This document shows, piece after piece, positions 1 through 9,263 of a stretch of 64,000 nt of DNA. Location: contig CM075760.1 in the NCBI GenBank assembly GCA_037974335.1, positions 46,334,138-46,398,137 on the forward strand, in the 5' to 3' direction. Each line of letters starts with the position of its first letter. Positions within the stretch are counted from its first letter, which is position 1. This stretch comes from Prionace glauca. Taxonomy: Eukaryota > Chordata > Chondrichthyes > Carcharhiniformes > Carcharhinidae. Both the position numbers and the translations under genes were made by a program. Below the pieces are notes generated by a model. The model made no database searches, was not told the DNA's origin, and saw only the letters and a list, made by a program, of their open reading frames with translations.

Positions 1-1
1 G

Positions 2-472
2 AGGTTCAGGTCTTCATCCAACCTCACTGCACACCAGCGAGTTCACACCAGGGAGAGACCATTCAGCTGTTCTGAGTGTGGGAAGGGATTCACTCGATCC
101 TCCCATCTGCTGGAACACCAGCAAACCCACAGTGAAGAGAGGCCATTCAGCTGCACCAGTTGTGGAAAGAGGTTCAGGTCTTCACCCAATCCCATTGCCC
201 ACCAGAGAGTTCATTCGGGGAAGAAACGGTTCACCTGCTCTGTGTGTGGGAAGGAATACACTCACCCATCCAACCTGCTGATACACCAGCGAACTCACAC
301 AGGGGAGAGGCCATTCATCTGCTCTGTGTGTGGGAAGGGATTCACAAAGTCCTTTAACCTAGTGATACACCAACACACTCACACTGGCGAGAGGCCATTC
401 ACCTGCTCTGTGTGTGGGAAAGGATTCACTCAGCCATCCAACCTGCTGACACACCAGCGAATTCATAAGTAA
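2..472 (+). CDS. C2H2 zinc-finger protein, C-terminal part (locus 1)
   Basis: One reading frame is open from the left edge to a TAA at 470-472. It encodes one partial and five complete C2H2 fingers (C-X2-C-X12-H-X3-H) joined by TGERPF-type linkers. Finger cores run [11 protein letters not shown] (partial), [68 protein letters not shown] and [17 protein letters not shown]. The product ends two residues after the last zinc ligand (QRIHK). The third finger has SPNPIA where SSNLTA is usual, so the hydrophobic-core leucine is proline and that finger may fold poorly. By family this would be a nuclear, sequence-specific DNA-binding protein; the target cannot be read here. The start and any N-terminal domain lie outside the window. 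Confidence 0.9.
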   Translation, partial: RFRSSSNLTAHQRVHTRERPFSCSECGKGFTRSSHLLEHQQTHSEERPFSCTSCGKRFRSSPNPIAHQRVHSGKKRFTCSVCGKEYTHPSNLLIHQRTHTGERPFICSVCGKGFTKSFNLVIHQHTHTGERPFTCSVCGKGFTQPSNLLTHQRIHK

Positions 473-750
473 CTGCATTGTTGGATTCTGTTATTTTTGC
501 TGCTGTTAATCACATTTTAATACTGATAACGTGGTAATATTTGGCTTGTTCCTGCTGATATTAACAAACTCTATAACTGGCTGCCTCTTAAATATCTTGG
601 CTATGTTGCAGATTTTTGGAGCTGTAAAGTCCCTTTTTGAAAGCACCATCTGTGATATTTTCCCTTGATTCAAGAACAGCATTTCCTGGAAGTTCACCTC
701 CAATCTTCACCATCACGACTTGAAAATATGTTTGAGCAGCCTTCACGGTC
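473..750. other. 3' UTR / spacer between ZNF loci 1 and 2
   Basis: The segment just after the stop resembles the 3' UTR seen after other ZNF loci here (runs like GCTGCTGTTAATCACAT). It is AT-rich and contains no convincing gene. Confidence 0.5.
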
Positions 751-848
751 GCTGGCTCAAAATCCTAGAATTTCATCCCAAATAGCACTGTTGGTGCACC
801 TACACCCCAGGGACTGCAGCACTTCAAGAAAGTAGCTCACCATCTCCA
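751..848 (+). repeat. Short interspersed repeat fragment (family X)
   Basis: The run GCTGGCTCAAAATCCTAGAA through TAGCACTGTTGGTGCACCTA and GGACTGCAGCACTTCAAGAA recurs, diverged, near 26.57-26.66 and 41.42-41.49 kb, and in reverse near 62.76-62.93 kb. It is non-coding and behaves as a SINE-like dispersed repeat. It interrupts the 5' region of ZNF locus 2. Confidence 0.5.
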
Positions 849-849
849 A

Positions 850-1150
850 TCTTTCAAACCTGAATATCATCAGCCTTTGAATGTGAAAAGAAAAATATTT
901 GTCTGTTCTGTCTGTGGGAAAAGATTTTAAACATCAGTGTGACTGGAAAAGCATCGAGACATATACACACACACACACACACCTGAGTGACAGTGTTCCA
1001 GTGAAGTGACTGTGAAAGAGCTTTAACCAGTTACAAAGCCTGAAAAAAAAACATACCATTCACCGTGGGGAGAAACCGTACACAGGTTCTGTGTGTGGAC
1101 AAGTCTTCAACTGATTGTCCAACCTGGAGAGACACAAGGACACCGGCACC
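850..1150 (+). other. 5' UTR exon region of ZNF locus 2
   Basis: It carries phrases found just upstream of every complete ZNF locus here: CCTGAATATCATCAGCC, AAACATCAGTGTGACTGGAA, and the run that precedes the start codon (CCAACCTGGAGAGACACAAGG). The same order recurs before loci 4, 6, 7 and 9. I infer a conserved non-coding leader contiguous with the coding exon. A CA microsatellite lies inside it. Confidence 0.6.
961..982. repeat. (CA)n microsatellite
   Basis: A short run of alternating C and A inside the ZNF leader. A shorter CA tract lies at the equivalent position of other loci (for example near 56.72 kb). Confidence 0.9.
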
Positions 1151-2149
1151 ATGGAGAAACCATGGAAATGTGGGGATTGTGGGAAAGGATACAGTTACCC
1201 TTCTGAACTGGAAATGCATCGACGCGCTCACACTGTGGAGAGGCCGTTCACCTGCTCCACCTGTGGGAAGGGATTCACTCAGTCATCCAGCCTGCTGACA
1301 CACCAGTACGTTCACACTGATCAGACACCTTTCAAATGTTCTGACTGTGAGAAAACATTTAAAAGCAAAAAGTATCTGCTGAGGCACCAACACATTCACA
1401 GTGAGGAGAAGCCATTCACCTGCCCCTTGTGTGGGAAGGGATTCACTGCTACATCCAACCTGCAGAAACACCAGCGAGTTCACACTGACAAGAGACCCTT
1501 TAAATGTCCAGACTGTGGGAAGTGCTTTAAAACCTCTGGTGAAGTGACGTGTCATCAACGTGTTCACACTGATGAGAGACCATTCAGATGCTCTCACTGT
1601 GGGACTGGCTTCAGGCGATCATCTGAACTCACTGTACACCAGCGAATTCACACTGGAGAGAGACCATACACCTGCTCTGTGTGTGGGAAGAACTTCATTC
1701 AGTCATACCACCTGCTGAAACACCAGCAAATTCATTCCGATATAAAACCTTTTAAATGTTTTGACTGTGAGCAGAGCTTTAAAAGCAGCAATGGTCTCAT
1801 GATGCACCAACGAATTCACACTGGGGAGAGACCATTCACTTGCTCTGTGTGTGGGAAGGGATTCACTCAGTCATACAATCTGCTGAAACATCAGCAAATT
1901 CACTATAATATAAAACATTATGAATGTTTTGATTACGAGCAGAACATTAAAAACAGCAATAATCTAATGATACCCCAGCAAGTTCACACCAGGGAGAGAC
2001 CGGTCACCTGTTCCGAATGTGGGAATGGATTCACTGACTTACAGCAAATGCTGAGACACCAGCAACTTCACGAGTGTCTGCAGGAGTTGGATTCAGCTGT
2101 TTTTGCTGCTGTTAATCCCATTGAGGACGGAACGTGTGGGTTAATCTGA
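1151..2149 (+). CDS. C2H2 zinc-finger protein, 11 fingers (locus 2)
   Basis: An uninterrupted 332-residue protein. I chose the ATG at 1151 because it lies in CACCATGGAG, the context shared by the family; upstream in-frame codons are not ATG. Fingers fill residues about 5-310: WKCGDC, FTCSTC, FKCSDC, FTCPLC, FKCPDC, FRCSHC, YTCSVC, FKCFDC, FTCSVC, a degenerate tenth (CFDY...IPQQVH, lacking the second Cys and first His), and FTCSEC. A short non-finger tail ends in GTCGLI. Fingers 5-6 (KCPDCGKCFK then [12 protein letters not shown]) match a unit repeated in locus 3. The expected role is nuclear sequence-specific DNA binding. No effector domain is encoded here. Confidence 0.92.
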   Translation: MEKPWKCGDCGKGYSYPSELEMHRRAHTVERPFTCSTCGKGFTQSSSLLTHQYVHTDQTPFKCSDCEKTFKSKKYLLRHQHIHSEEKPFTCPLCGKGFTATSNLQKHQRVHTDKRPFKCPDCGKCFKTSGEVTCHQRVHTDERPFRCSHCGTGFRRSSELTVHQRIHTGERPYTCSVCGKNFIQSYHLLKHQQIHSDIKPFKCFDCEQSFKSSNGLMMHQRIHTGERPFTCSVCGKGFTQSYNLLKHQQIHYNIKHYECFDYEQNIKNSNNLMIPQQVHTRERPVTCSECGNGFTDLQQMLRHQQLHECLQELDSAVFAAVNPIEDGTCGLI

Positions 2150-2762
2150 GGTGTGTAAGAAATCTGCCCCAGCCACTCTCTTCCATGGTTCAGTAGCCCT
2201 GGATGCAGAACAGAAGCTTCTTTACAACTGTGTTTAGAGTCAGGAAGAACAACGATGAAAATCTTACAGAAACTGTAAGATTTTATTTCTGGGAGTCAGA
2301 GATTACCTAAAAAGGCGGTCAGTGTTATTGGTGATTTTAAATCACTGTATTCAGAAACAACAGTTTAGGTCTGGTACGTCAGTTAAATAGGCAGAAAAGG
2401 CAGATGACCCATAACAAGTGAGAATGGTTTTCTGGATCGGGGGGAAGCTGAACTCTGCGTTTGGAGGTGACAGTCTCCTCAGAATGGTTTACTGGTCTCC
2501 GATCAGACACTCGGACGGTTGAAGTTGATCTCTGCAGCTGGAGGTGACGGTCTCCAGATCTCATTCCTCTAGATCCAGTTAATTTGGTGTCAGTCTGAAT
2601 CCAGCACAAATCACTTTGAAAAACGCTTTCCTGTCCAGAGTGATTTTCCCCCTCGAGCCCGTTTAACTTTCACTCAGAGAGTTAGTTAACATCCGGGTCA
2701 TCAGATCCAACCTTATCCAATTTAGAAATATCTGGTTTCAGGATCTGTGACAGAGACATGTC
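2150..2762. other. 3' flank of ZNF locus 2, no gene seen
   Basis: Non-coding. Two diverged halves around 2430-2570 share the words GGAGGTGACAGTCTCC / GGAGGTGACGGTCTCC, suggesting an old local duplication. The end of the segment is the insertion target of the PLE that follows. Confidence 0.5.
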
Positions 2763-2774
2763 CTGGGTAGAGAG
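2763..2774. repeat. Left target-site duplication of the PLE
   Basis: CTGGGTAGAGAG, identical to 5177-5188 on the other side of the element. Confidence 0.85.
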
Positions 2775-5176
2775 GGGCGAATGAGGCTGCGGGAGTTTTT
2801 CCACAAACCCCAAGAGGCCAGCAACGAACACAGTGAGACAGTCGATGAACCGGAACAGCTGACAGAGAGATCCGCAGTGCAACAGCCTAAGAGGAAGGAA
2901 TCCAATTGGACTCCTCCGGAAGGCCGCTGCCCTCGACTGGACTTGTATGCCCAAACCATCAGGAGGTGCGTTGACACCAGATTCATCAGCCGCACTCACA
3001 AGACAGCCCCGAACATCACCCAAGCACAACGCAACGCCATCCACACTCTCAAGACAAACCGCAACATTGTCATCAAACCAGCAGACAAAGGAGGGGCCAT
3101 CGTCATACTGAACAGAACGGATTACTGTAAAGAAGTGTACCGACAACTAAACAATGAGGAACACTACAGACAATTACCCACAGATCCGACCAAAGAACAC
3201 ACTCGTCAACTCAACAATCTGATCAAGACCTTTGATCCGGACCTTCAGAGCACCCTCCGTGCTCTCATTCCATGTACTCCCCGCATTGGAGATCTCTACT
3301 GCCTCCCAAAGATACACAAGGCAAACACACCTGGCCGTCCCATCGTATCGGGCAATGGAACTCTGTGTGAGAACCTCTCTGGCTACGTCGAGGGCATCCT
3401 GAAACCCATTGTACAAAGAACCCCCAGCTTTTGTCGCGACACTACGGACTTCCTACAGAAACTCAGCACACACGGAGCAGTTGAACCAGGGACACTCCTC
3501 GTCACAATGGATGTCTCAGCGCTCTACACCAACATCCCCCACAACGATGGCATTGCTGCGACTGCCTCAGTACTCAATGCTGACAACTGCCAGTTTCCAG
3601 ATGCAATTTTACAACTCATCCGCTTTATCCTGGACCACAATCTCTTCACCTTCAACAACCAGTTTTTCATCCAGACACACGGAACAGCCATGGGGACCAA
3701 ATTTGCACCTCAATATGCCAACATCTTCATGCACAGGTTCGAACAAGACTTCTTCACTGCACAGAATCTTCAACCGATGCTATACACTAGATACATCGAT
3801 GACATTTTCTTCCTTTGGCCTCATGGTGAACAATCACTGAAACAACTATATGATGATATCAACAAATTCCACCCCACCATCAGACTCACCATGGACTATT
3901 CCCCAGAATCAGTTGCATTCTTGGACACACTTATCTCCATTAAGGACGGTCACCTCAGCACCTCACTGTACCGCAAACCCACAGACAATCTCACAATGCT
4001 CCACTTCTCCAGTTTCCACCCTAAACATGTTAAAGAAGCTATTCCCTATGGACAAGCCCTCCGTATACACAGGATTTGCTCAGATGAGGAGGATCGTGAC
4101 AGACACCTCCAGACCCTGAAAGATGCCCTCATAAGAACAGGATATGGTGCTCGACTCATAGATCGGCAGTTCCGATGTGCCACAGCGAAAAACCGCACCG
4201 ATCTCCTCAGAAGGCAAACACGGGACACAATGGACAGAGTACCCTTCGTCGTCCAGTACTTCCCCGGAGCGGAGAAGCTACGACATCTTCTCCGGAGTCT
4301 TCAACATATCATTGATGAAGACAAACATCTCGCCAGGGCTATCCCCACACCCCCACTTCTTGCTTTCAGACAACCACACAACCTCAAACAGACCATTGTT
4401 CGCAGCAAACTACCCAGCCTTCAGGAGAACAATGACCACAATACCACACAACCCTGCCACAGCAACCTCTGCAAGACATGCCGGATCATCGACATGGATA
4501 CCATCATCACACGTGAGAATACCATCCACCAGGTACATGGTAAATACTCTTGCAACTCGGCCAACATTGTCTACCTGATACGTTGCAAGAAAGGATGTCC
4601 CGAAGCATGGTACGTTGGGGAGACCATGCAGACGCTACGACAACGGATGAATGAACATCGCTCGACAGTCACCAGGCAAGACTGTTCCCTTCCTGTTGGC
4701 GAACACTTCAGCGGTCACGGGCATTCAGCCTCTGACCTTCGGGTAAGCATTCTCCAAGGCGGCCTTCATGACACACGACAGCGCAGAGTCGCTGAACAGA
4801 GACTGATAGCCAAGTTCCGCACACATGAGGACGGTCTCAACAGGGATCTTGGGTTCATGTCGCACTATCTGTAACCCCCGTGACTTGCCTGGGTTTGCAA
4901 AACCTCACTTACTGTACTGTCTGGAGACAATACACATCTCTTTAAACTGTGATCAGTGCTCCTTCCACTCACATTATCAGCCACTTTAAGAATTGAACAG
5001 CAGGTTAGGTGTGAGGATTTGCATTCTAATCAGCAACTGTCTGTGCTTTGTATGCTCTGTCTGTCTGAGGCCAGAACTCTCCATTCACTTGACAAAGAGG
5101 CAGCCCCCTCGAAAGCTTGTGAGAATATTATCAAATAAATCGGTTGGACTAAAACCTGGTGTTGTCAGACTTTTTA
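2775..5176 (+). mobile_element. Penelope-like retroelement (PLE), apparently intact ORF
   Basis: About 2.4 kb bounded by a perfect 12-bp target-site duplication. The left end is only 6 bases before the ATG, so the copy is either 5'-truncated or has almost no leader. After the stop comes about 300 bp of 3' UTR ending in AAACCTGGTGTTGTCAGACT plus TTTTTA. The same 3' UTR recurs in a truncated copy at 51568-52626, and related tails lie at 5270-5405, 42434-42507 and 42859-42952. A single open frame and perfect flanking repeats suggest a recent insertion (inference). Confidence 0.88.
2781..4874 (+). CDS. PLE protein: reverse transcriptase plus GIY-YIG endonuclease
   Basis: A 697-residue open frame from ATG. 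The N-terminal third carries the PLE signature VIKPADKGGA and the block LPKIHK...GRPIVSGNG. The RT core follows: motif A in MDVSALYTNIP, motif B in HGTAMGTKFAPQYAN, catalytic motif C as YIDD (in RYIDDIFFLW), then FLDTLI and LYRKPTDN. Next is a Cys cluster, CHSNLCKTC, of the kind found in some PLE clades. The C-terminus has a GIY-YIG-type nuclease: IVYLIRC, WYVGET and LRQRMNEHR. By family the protein nicks target DNA and copies its RNA there. The clade could be Neptune-like; that assignment needs a phylogeny. It has no capsid or envelope part. Confidence 0.92.
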   Translation: MRLREFFHKPQEASNEHSETVDEPEQLTERSAVQQPKRKESNWTPPEGRCPRLDLYAQTIRRCVDTRFISRTHKTAPNITQAQRNAIHTLKTNRNIVIKPADKGGAIVILNRTDYCKEVYRQLNNEEHYRQLPTDPTKEHTRQLNNLIKTFDPDLQSTLRALIPCTPRIGDLYCLPKIHKANTPGRPIVSGNGTLCENLSGYVEGILKPIVQRTPSFCRDTTDFLQKLSTHGAVEPGTLLVTMDVSALYTNIPHNDGIAATASVLNADNCQFPDAILQLIRFILDHNLFTFNNQFFIQTHGTAMGTKFAPQYANIFMHRFEQDFFTAQNLQPMLYTRYIDDIFFLWPHGEQSLKQLYDDINKFHPTIRLTMDYSPESVAFLDTLISIKDGHLSTSLYRKPTDNLTMLHFSSFHPKHVKEAIPYGQALRIHRICSDEEDRDRHLQTLKDALIRTGYGARLIDRQFRCATAKNRTDLLRRQTRDTMDRVPFVVQYFPGAEKLRHLLRSLQHIIDEDKHLARAIPTPPLLAFRQPHNLKQTIVRSKLPSLQENNDHNTTQPCHSNLCKTCRIIDMDTIITRENTIHQVHGKYSCNSANIVYLIRCKKGCPEAWYVGETMQTLRQRMNEHRSTVTRQDCSLPVGEHFSGHGHSASDLRVSILQGGLHDTRQRRVAEQRLIAKFRTHEDGLNRDLGFMSHYL

Positions 5177-5188
5177 CTGGGTAGAGAG
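5177..5188. repeat. Right target-site duplication of the PLE
   Basis: CTGGGTAGAGAG, matching 2763-2774. It continues into AACAGACATGTCCTGGGTAG, so the pre-insertion site was itself a short tandem repeat of about 24 bp. Confidence 0.85.
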
Positions 5189-5269
5189 AACAGACATGTC
5201 CTGGGTAGAGAGAACAGACCTATCCTGTGTTTGTTACCCGGTAAACTGCGTGGAAGCTTTCTTCATAAG

Positions 5270-5405
5270 ATGTGGAGATGCTGGAGTTGGACTGGAGTGG
5301 ACACAGTAAGAAGTCTCACACCTGATGAAGGAGCATCACTCCGAAAGCTTGTGATTCCAAATAAACCTGTTGGACTTTGACCTGGTGTTGTGAGACTTTG
5401 TACTG
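5270..5405 (+). mobile_element. 136-bp non-autonomous PLE-tail element
   Basis: Flanked by perfect 11-bp duplications TTCTTCATAAG at 5259-5269 and 5406-5416. It opens with ATGTGGAGATGCTGGAGTTG and closes with a PLE-like tail (CCTGTTGGACTT, CCTGGTGTTGTGAGAC). The segment CAGTAAGAAGTCTCAC near the head is nearly the reverse complement of the end GTGAGACTTTGTACTG, so the transcript could fold head to tail. There is no coding capacity, so it must be mobilised in trans (inference). Confidence 0.8.
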
Positions 5406-5416
5406 TTCTTCATAAG

Positions 5417-5962
5417 AGAGCAAGACTTTTCTGTTAATATTCAATAAATTTCTAGAAATTTTATGAAGATTCGTTGGGAATTTCAATCAAAACATGCAGT
5501 CAAATCAGAAATTTGTGTAAAACTGTTCCAGTCTGAAAATGTCTTTGATCTGAAGTTTCCAAGTGTTTATGTGACATTCCTGAGTTTTCTGATGTAAGGC
5601 AGTGACAACAACTGGTATTTACTGTTAACAGATTAAAATATATGCTGCACAGGAGCTGAAAGGTCAGGAGAGGGAAGATGGAGAAATTGTAATTCACCAA
5701 AGGTGTACACATGGTGTTTGTCAAGATTTCCTTTTTAACTAACAATAAATTCAATGTACTGTTTGGGAGCAGGTCCAGCATTAGGATTAGGGTGAGGTAT
5801 TAGTTAGGGTGAGGTGTTAGTTAGGGTTAGGATTCAGGATGGAGGTTGGGAACTTGGTTTTGGTGCTGAGAATGCAGACAGAAATTGGGATCCTGCTGTA
5901 TTTATGTGTGGAGTTCCAAGGATGGTGGAACCAGGAGTAAAAATGGGAAAAAGGTTCCAGTA
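5417..5962. other. Spacer with no gene seen
   Basis: AT-rich non-coding DNA containing a short degenerate telomere-like tract at 5783-5833. Confidence 0.5.
5783..5833. repeat. Interstitial telomere-like tract
   Basis: Degenerate TTAGGG-like words (TTAGGATTAGGG, TTAGTTAGGG, TTAGGGTTAGG) separated by GTGAGGT variants. Confidence 0.6.
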
Positions 5963-6275
5963 CGGCCGTGGTGGCACAGTGGTTAGTACTGCTGCCTCTC
6001 AGCGCCAAGGACCCGGGTTCATTTCCGGCCTTGGGTAACAGTGTGGAGTTTGCACTTTCTTCCTGTGTTTACGTGGATTTCCTTCGGGTGCTCCAGTTTC
6101 CTCCCACAGTCCAAAGATGCATGGGTTAGGTTGATTGGCCATGATAAATTGCCCCTTTTAATCAGGGAGGATTGGCATGTGAGGTTATGGGAAAAGGGCC
6201 TCACATTGTTGTCAGTGCAGGATTGACGGGCTGAATGGCCTCCTTCTCCAGTGTAGGGATTCTATTATACAGTTT
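5963..6275 (+). mobile_element. tRNA-derived SINE
   Basis: The head has a pol III A-box-like TGGCACAGTGG (5972-5982) and a B-box-like GGTTCATTTCC (6016-6026). The body has the CTCCCACAGTCCAAAGATGC block, and the tail has GGGATTCTATTATAC. At least ten copies or fragments of this family lie in the window on both strands. Confidence 0.85.
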
Positions 6276-6415
6276 TATCTTGTCTTTTTCAGTGCCAGAT
6301 TCTTGTTTCATCTGTTTACATGTGCTACAATTTCATTGTTTAGAGCTGTTTTTCTCAGCCCCAGATATGGCATTCAAATTTTGGCTTCAACTATTAAATA
6401 AATTGGTTCACTGTT

Positions 6416-6435
6416 TGTGTGTGTGTGTGTGTGTG
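6416..6435. repeat. (TG)n microsatellite
   Basis: Pure alternating TG run next to the 3' end of the following LINE. Confidence 0.9.
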
Positions 6436-6477
6436 CCTTTGTGAATATCAGATTATGTGTCAGTGTATTTGTGTGTG

Positions 6478-7445
6478 AACAAAGCAAAGAAAATTACAGC
6501 ACAGGAACAGGCCCTTCGGCCCTCCAAGCCTGCACCGACCGTGCTGTCCAACTGAACTAAAGCCCCATACCCTTCTGGGGACCATATCCCTCTATTCCCA
6601 CCTTATTCATTTATTTGTCAAGACGCCCCTTAAAAGTCGCGATCACATCTGCTTCCACGACCTCTCCCGGCAACAAGTTCCAGGCACTCACCATCCTCTG
6701 TCTAAAAAAACTTGCCTTGTACATCTCCTTTAAACCTTGCCCCTCATATCTTAAACCTATGCCCCCAGGTAATTGACTCTTCCACACTGGGAAAAAGTTC
6801 CTGACTATCCACTCTGTCCAAGCCCCTCATAAGCTTGTAGACTTCTGTCAGGTCACCCCCTCAACCTCCATCGTTCCAAGTGAGAAGAAACCAAGTTTCT
6901 CCAACCTCTCCTCATAGTTAATGCCCTCCATGTCAGGCAACATCCTGGTCAATCTTTTTTGTACCCTCTCCAAAGCCTCCACATCCTTCTGATGGTGTGG
7001 TGACCAGAATTGAACATTATATCCAAGTGCGGCCTAACTAAGGTTCTATAAATCTGCAACATGACTTGCCAATTTTTAAACTGGCCGGTGAAGGCATGCA
7101 TGCCATATGCCATCTTGACTACCTTCTCCACCTTTGTTGCCAATTTCAGTGACCTGTGTACCTATACACCCAGATCCCTCTGCCTATCAATACTCTTAAG
7201 GGTTCTGCCAGTTACTGTATGTTTCCTATCCGGATTAAATCTTCCAAAATGCATTACCTCACATTTGTCCGGATTAAATTTCATTTGCCATTTCTCTGCT
7301 CAAGTCTCCGATCGATCTGTTTCCTGCTGTATCCTCTGATAGTGCTCATTGCTATCCGCAAATTCATCGACCTTTATGTCGTTCGCAAACTTACGAATAA
7401 AACCAGTTACATTTTGCTCCAAACCATTTAGATATATTACAAACA
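6478..7445 (-). mobile_element. CR1-type LINE, 3' part (family D), decayed
   Basis: On the minus strand the region encodes broken CR1 RT C-terminal words: RRMWRLWRGYKKD-like frames, LVRPHLDIMFNSGHH and a thumb-type LQIYRTLVRPH. The 3' end is GAACAAAG...AATTACAGCACAGG read on the plus strand. The same family, in the opposite orientation, lies at 15298-16030 and 18955-19540. Several stops and frameshifts mark it as old. Confidence 0.8.
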
Positions 7446-7473
7446 GAATCATTTATATATTTTACAAACAATT

Positions 7474-7531
7474 GTGTGTCAGTATGTGTGTGTGTTGGTA
7501 TGTGTGTGTCTGTCTCTCTCTCTCTGTCTGT
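7474..7531. repeat. (TG)n/(TC)n microsatellite
   Basis: Imperfect TGTG runs followed by TCTCTC runs. Confidence 0.8.
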
Positions 7532-7703
7532 GTTGGTTTGAAGAACCCGATGCTAACTGCTGCCTGTTGTTTCCTTGTGTTAGTTTAATCACTGCAGTGT
7601 CTGAGAAATCAACTTCATTTTTATCTGATGTGGCTTTAAGTTTAACAGTTTTTAAAAAAATTCTTCCATTTTTACATCGGTGTGGGTCGAAACTCCCCAC
7701 GTA

Positions 7704-8660
7704 CGAACATAGGAACAGGAGTAGGCCATTCAGCCCCTCGAGCCTGAACCGCCCCATTTAATGAGATCATGGCTGTTCAGTGGCCTACCTCCATATACCT
7801 GCCTTTGGCCCATATCCCTTAATACCTTTGCTGAACAAAATATATATCTATCTCAAGATTTAAAGGTGGCAACTAATTTAGTATCAACTGCCTTTTGTAG
7901 AAGAGATTTCCAAACCTCTATCATCCTTTCTGAGTAGAAGTGCTTTCTAATATCCCTCCCGAAAGGTCTAACCCTAATTGACTGCCTCCTGGATCTAGAA
8001 TCTCTAACCAGTGGAAAAAGTTTATCTTCATCCACCCTGTCTTTTCCTGTCTGTATCATGAATACTTTGATCAGATAAGCCCTTACCCTTCTAAATTCTA
8101 AAGAAAACAGGTCTAATTTGTGTAATCTCTCCTCATAGGCTTGGCATGGTGGCACAATGGTTAGCACTGGTGCCTCACAGTGCCAGGGCTTCGGGTTTGA
8201 TTCCCGGTTTGGGTCACTGTGGAATTTGCCCATGTCTTCCCGTGTCTACATTGGTTTCGTTTGGGTGCTCTGGTTTCCTCCCACAGTCCAAAGATGTGAG
8301 GGTTAGGTGGACTGGCCACATTAAATTACTCCTTAGTGTTGGGGGAACTGACTAGGATAAATGCATTGGGTTATGGGAATAGGGCCTGGGTGGGATTGTA
8401 ATCGATGCAGACTCGATTGACTAGCCTCTTTCCGCACTGTAGGATTCTATAATATGTGGTACCCAGATCTGCTCACAGTACTGCAAGTGGGGTCTAATCC
8501 AGTGTTTTGTGTAGCTGCAGGAAAACTTCTATGTCGTTATACTCCAGTCCTCTCAATGTGAAGGCCAGCTTTCCGTTAACCTTGATTATTTTCTCAACCT
8601 GAACCCTAAGTCTCTTTGGACATCCATTGCATTGAACTTCATACCATCTAGAAAGTACTC
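7704..8660 (-). mobile_element. CR1-type LINE, 3' part (family E), split by a SINE
   Basis: The plus strand begins CGAACATAGGAACAGGAGTA, the reverse of a CR1 3' end. The minus strand encodes thumb-region words such as EERLHKLDLFSLEFRRVRAYLI (shown only in part in the sequence) and KHFYSERMIEVWKSL. A SINE occupies 8147-8455; LINE sequence resumes afterwards (VDRSEYFLDGMKF-type reading). Decayed and 5'-truncated. Confidence 0.75.
8147..8455 (+). mobile_element. tRNA-derived SINE nested in the CR1-E LINE
   Basis: A-box-like TGGCACAATGG, a B-box region (GGTTTGATTCC), the CCTCCCACAGTCCAAAGATG block and a tail GGATTCTATAAT. It interrupts an older LINE, so it is the younger of the two. Confidence 0.85.
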
Positions 8661-9245
8661 TGATCTATCCACTACCAGGGAGAGTGAGTTGATGTTTTCA
8701 GACATTCTGTAGGATTCCCTCCCACAGTCTGATTGGATGTGTCTGTCTGGTGCCTTTTTTCCAGGCACTGTCCGTGTTTGAGTGTTGGTGTATTTTCAGG
8801 AGCAGCTGGCACTTCCTTGGCTGTTGTCCTCTCAGATATTCCATCTGTTTTTAGTTAATGTGTCTGGAATCTTTGGCTTTTCCAGGCTGTGTCCAATTAT
8901 CCTTCCTGTCTCTGGTATATGGGCCTAGATAGCTTGGTGTCATTATACACATTGTTTGATTATCTATCTGCCTCCAACGAGTATTGTTGTCTGTCCATAA
9001 TGATGGTGTTGCTGTCCTTGTCTTCTGGTTTTATGATCATGTCAACACTGGACCTCAGTTCCCTGATGGTCTCTTTTTCTCTCAGGGTAACATTCTGTTT
9101 GTCTCTTGTGTTTCTGTGCTGTGGCAGGGCAGAAACTGGATTGGAGGGATTCAGACAAGGCGTTCTGAGAAGGATGGGCACGGATTTTGGAGGTGACAGC
9201 ATGTTCAGGGAGTTTGGAAAGAGAGGCTGGAGATGGGGGAGTAGA
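8661..9245 (-). mobile_element. Decayed Penelope-like element fragment of a second family
   Basis: The minus strand gives MIIKPEDKDSNTIIMDRQQY, a diverged form of the PLE block IKPADKGG..VI. Further on it gives SDCGRESYRMSE, which resembles a PLE RT block of the type GRPIVSDCGSESY. Several stops interrupt it. It is clearly different from the intact PLE at 2775-5176, so two PLE lineages are present. Confidence 0.6.
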
Positions 9246-9263
9246 TGGTAAGGATGGTGGGGT

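Noticed and set aside
3409-4578. Overlapping open frames inside the PLE
   Set aside because: They lie in other frames of the RT gene and have no motifs.
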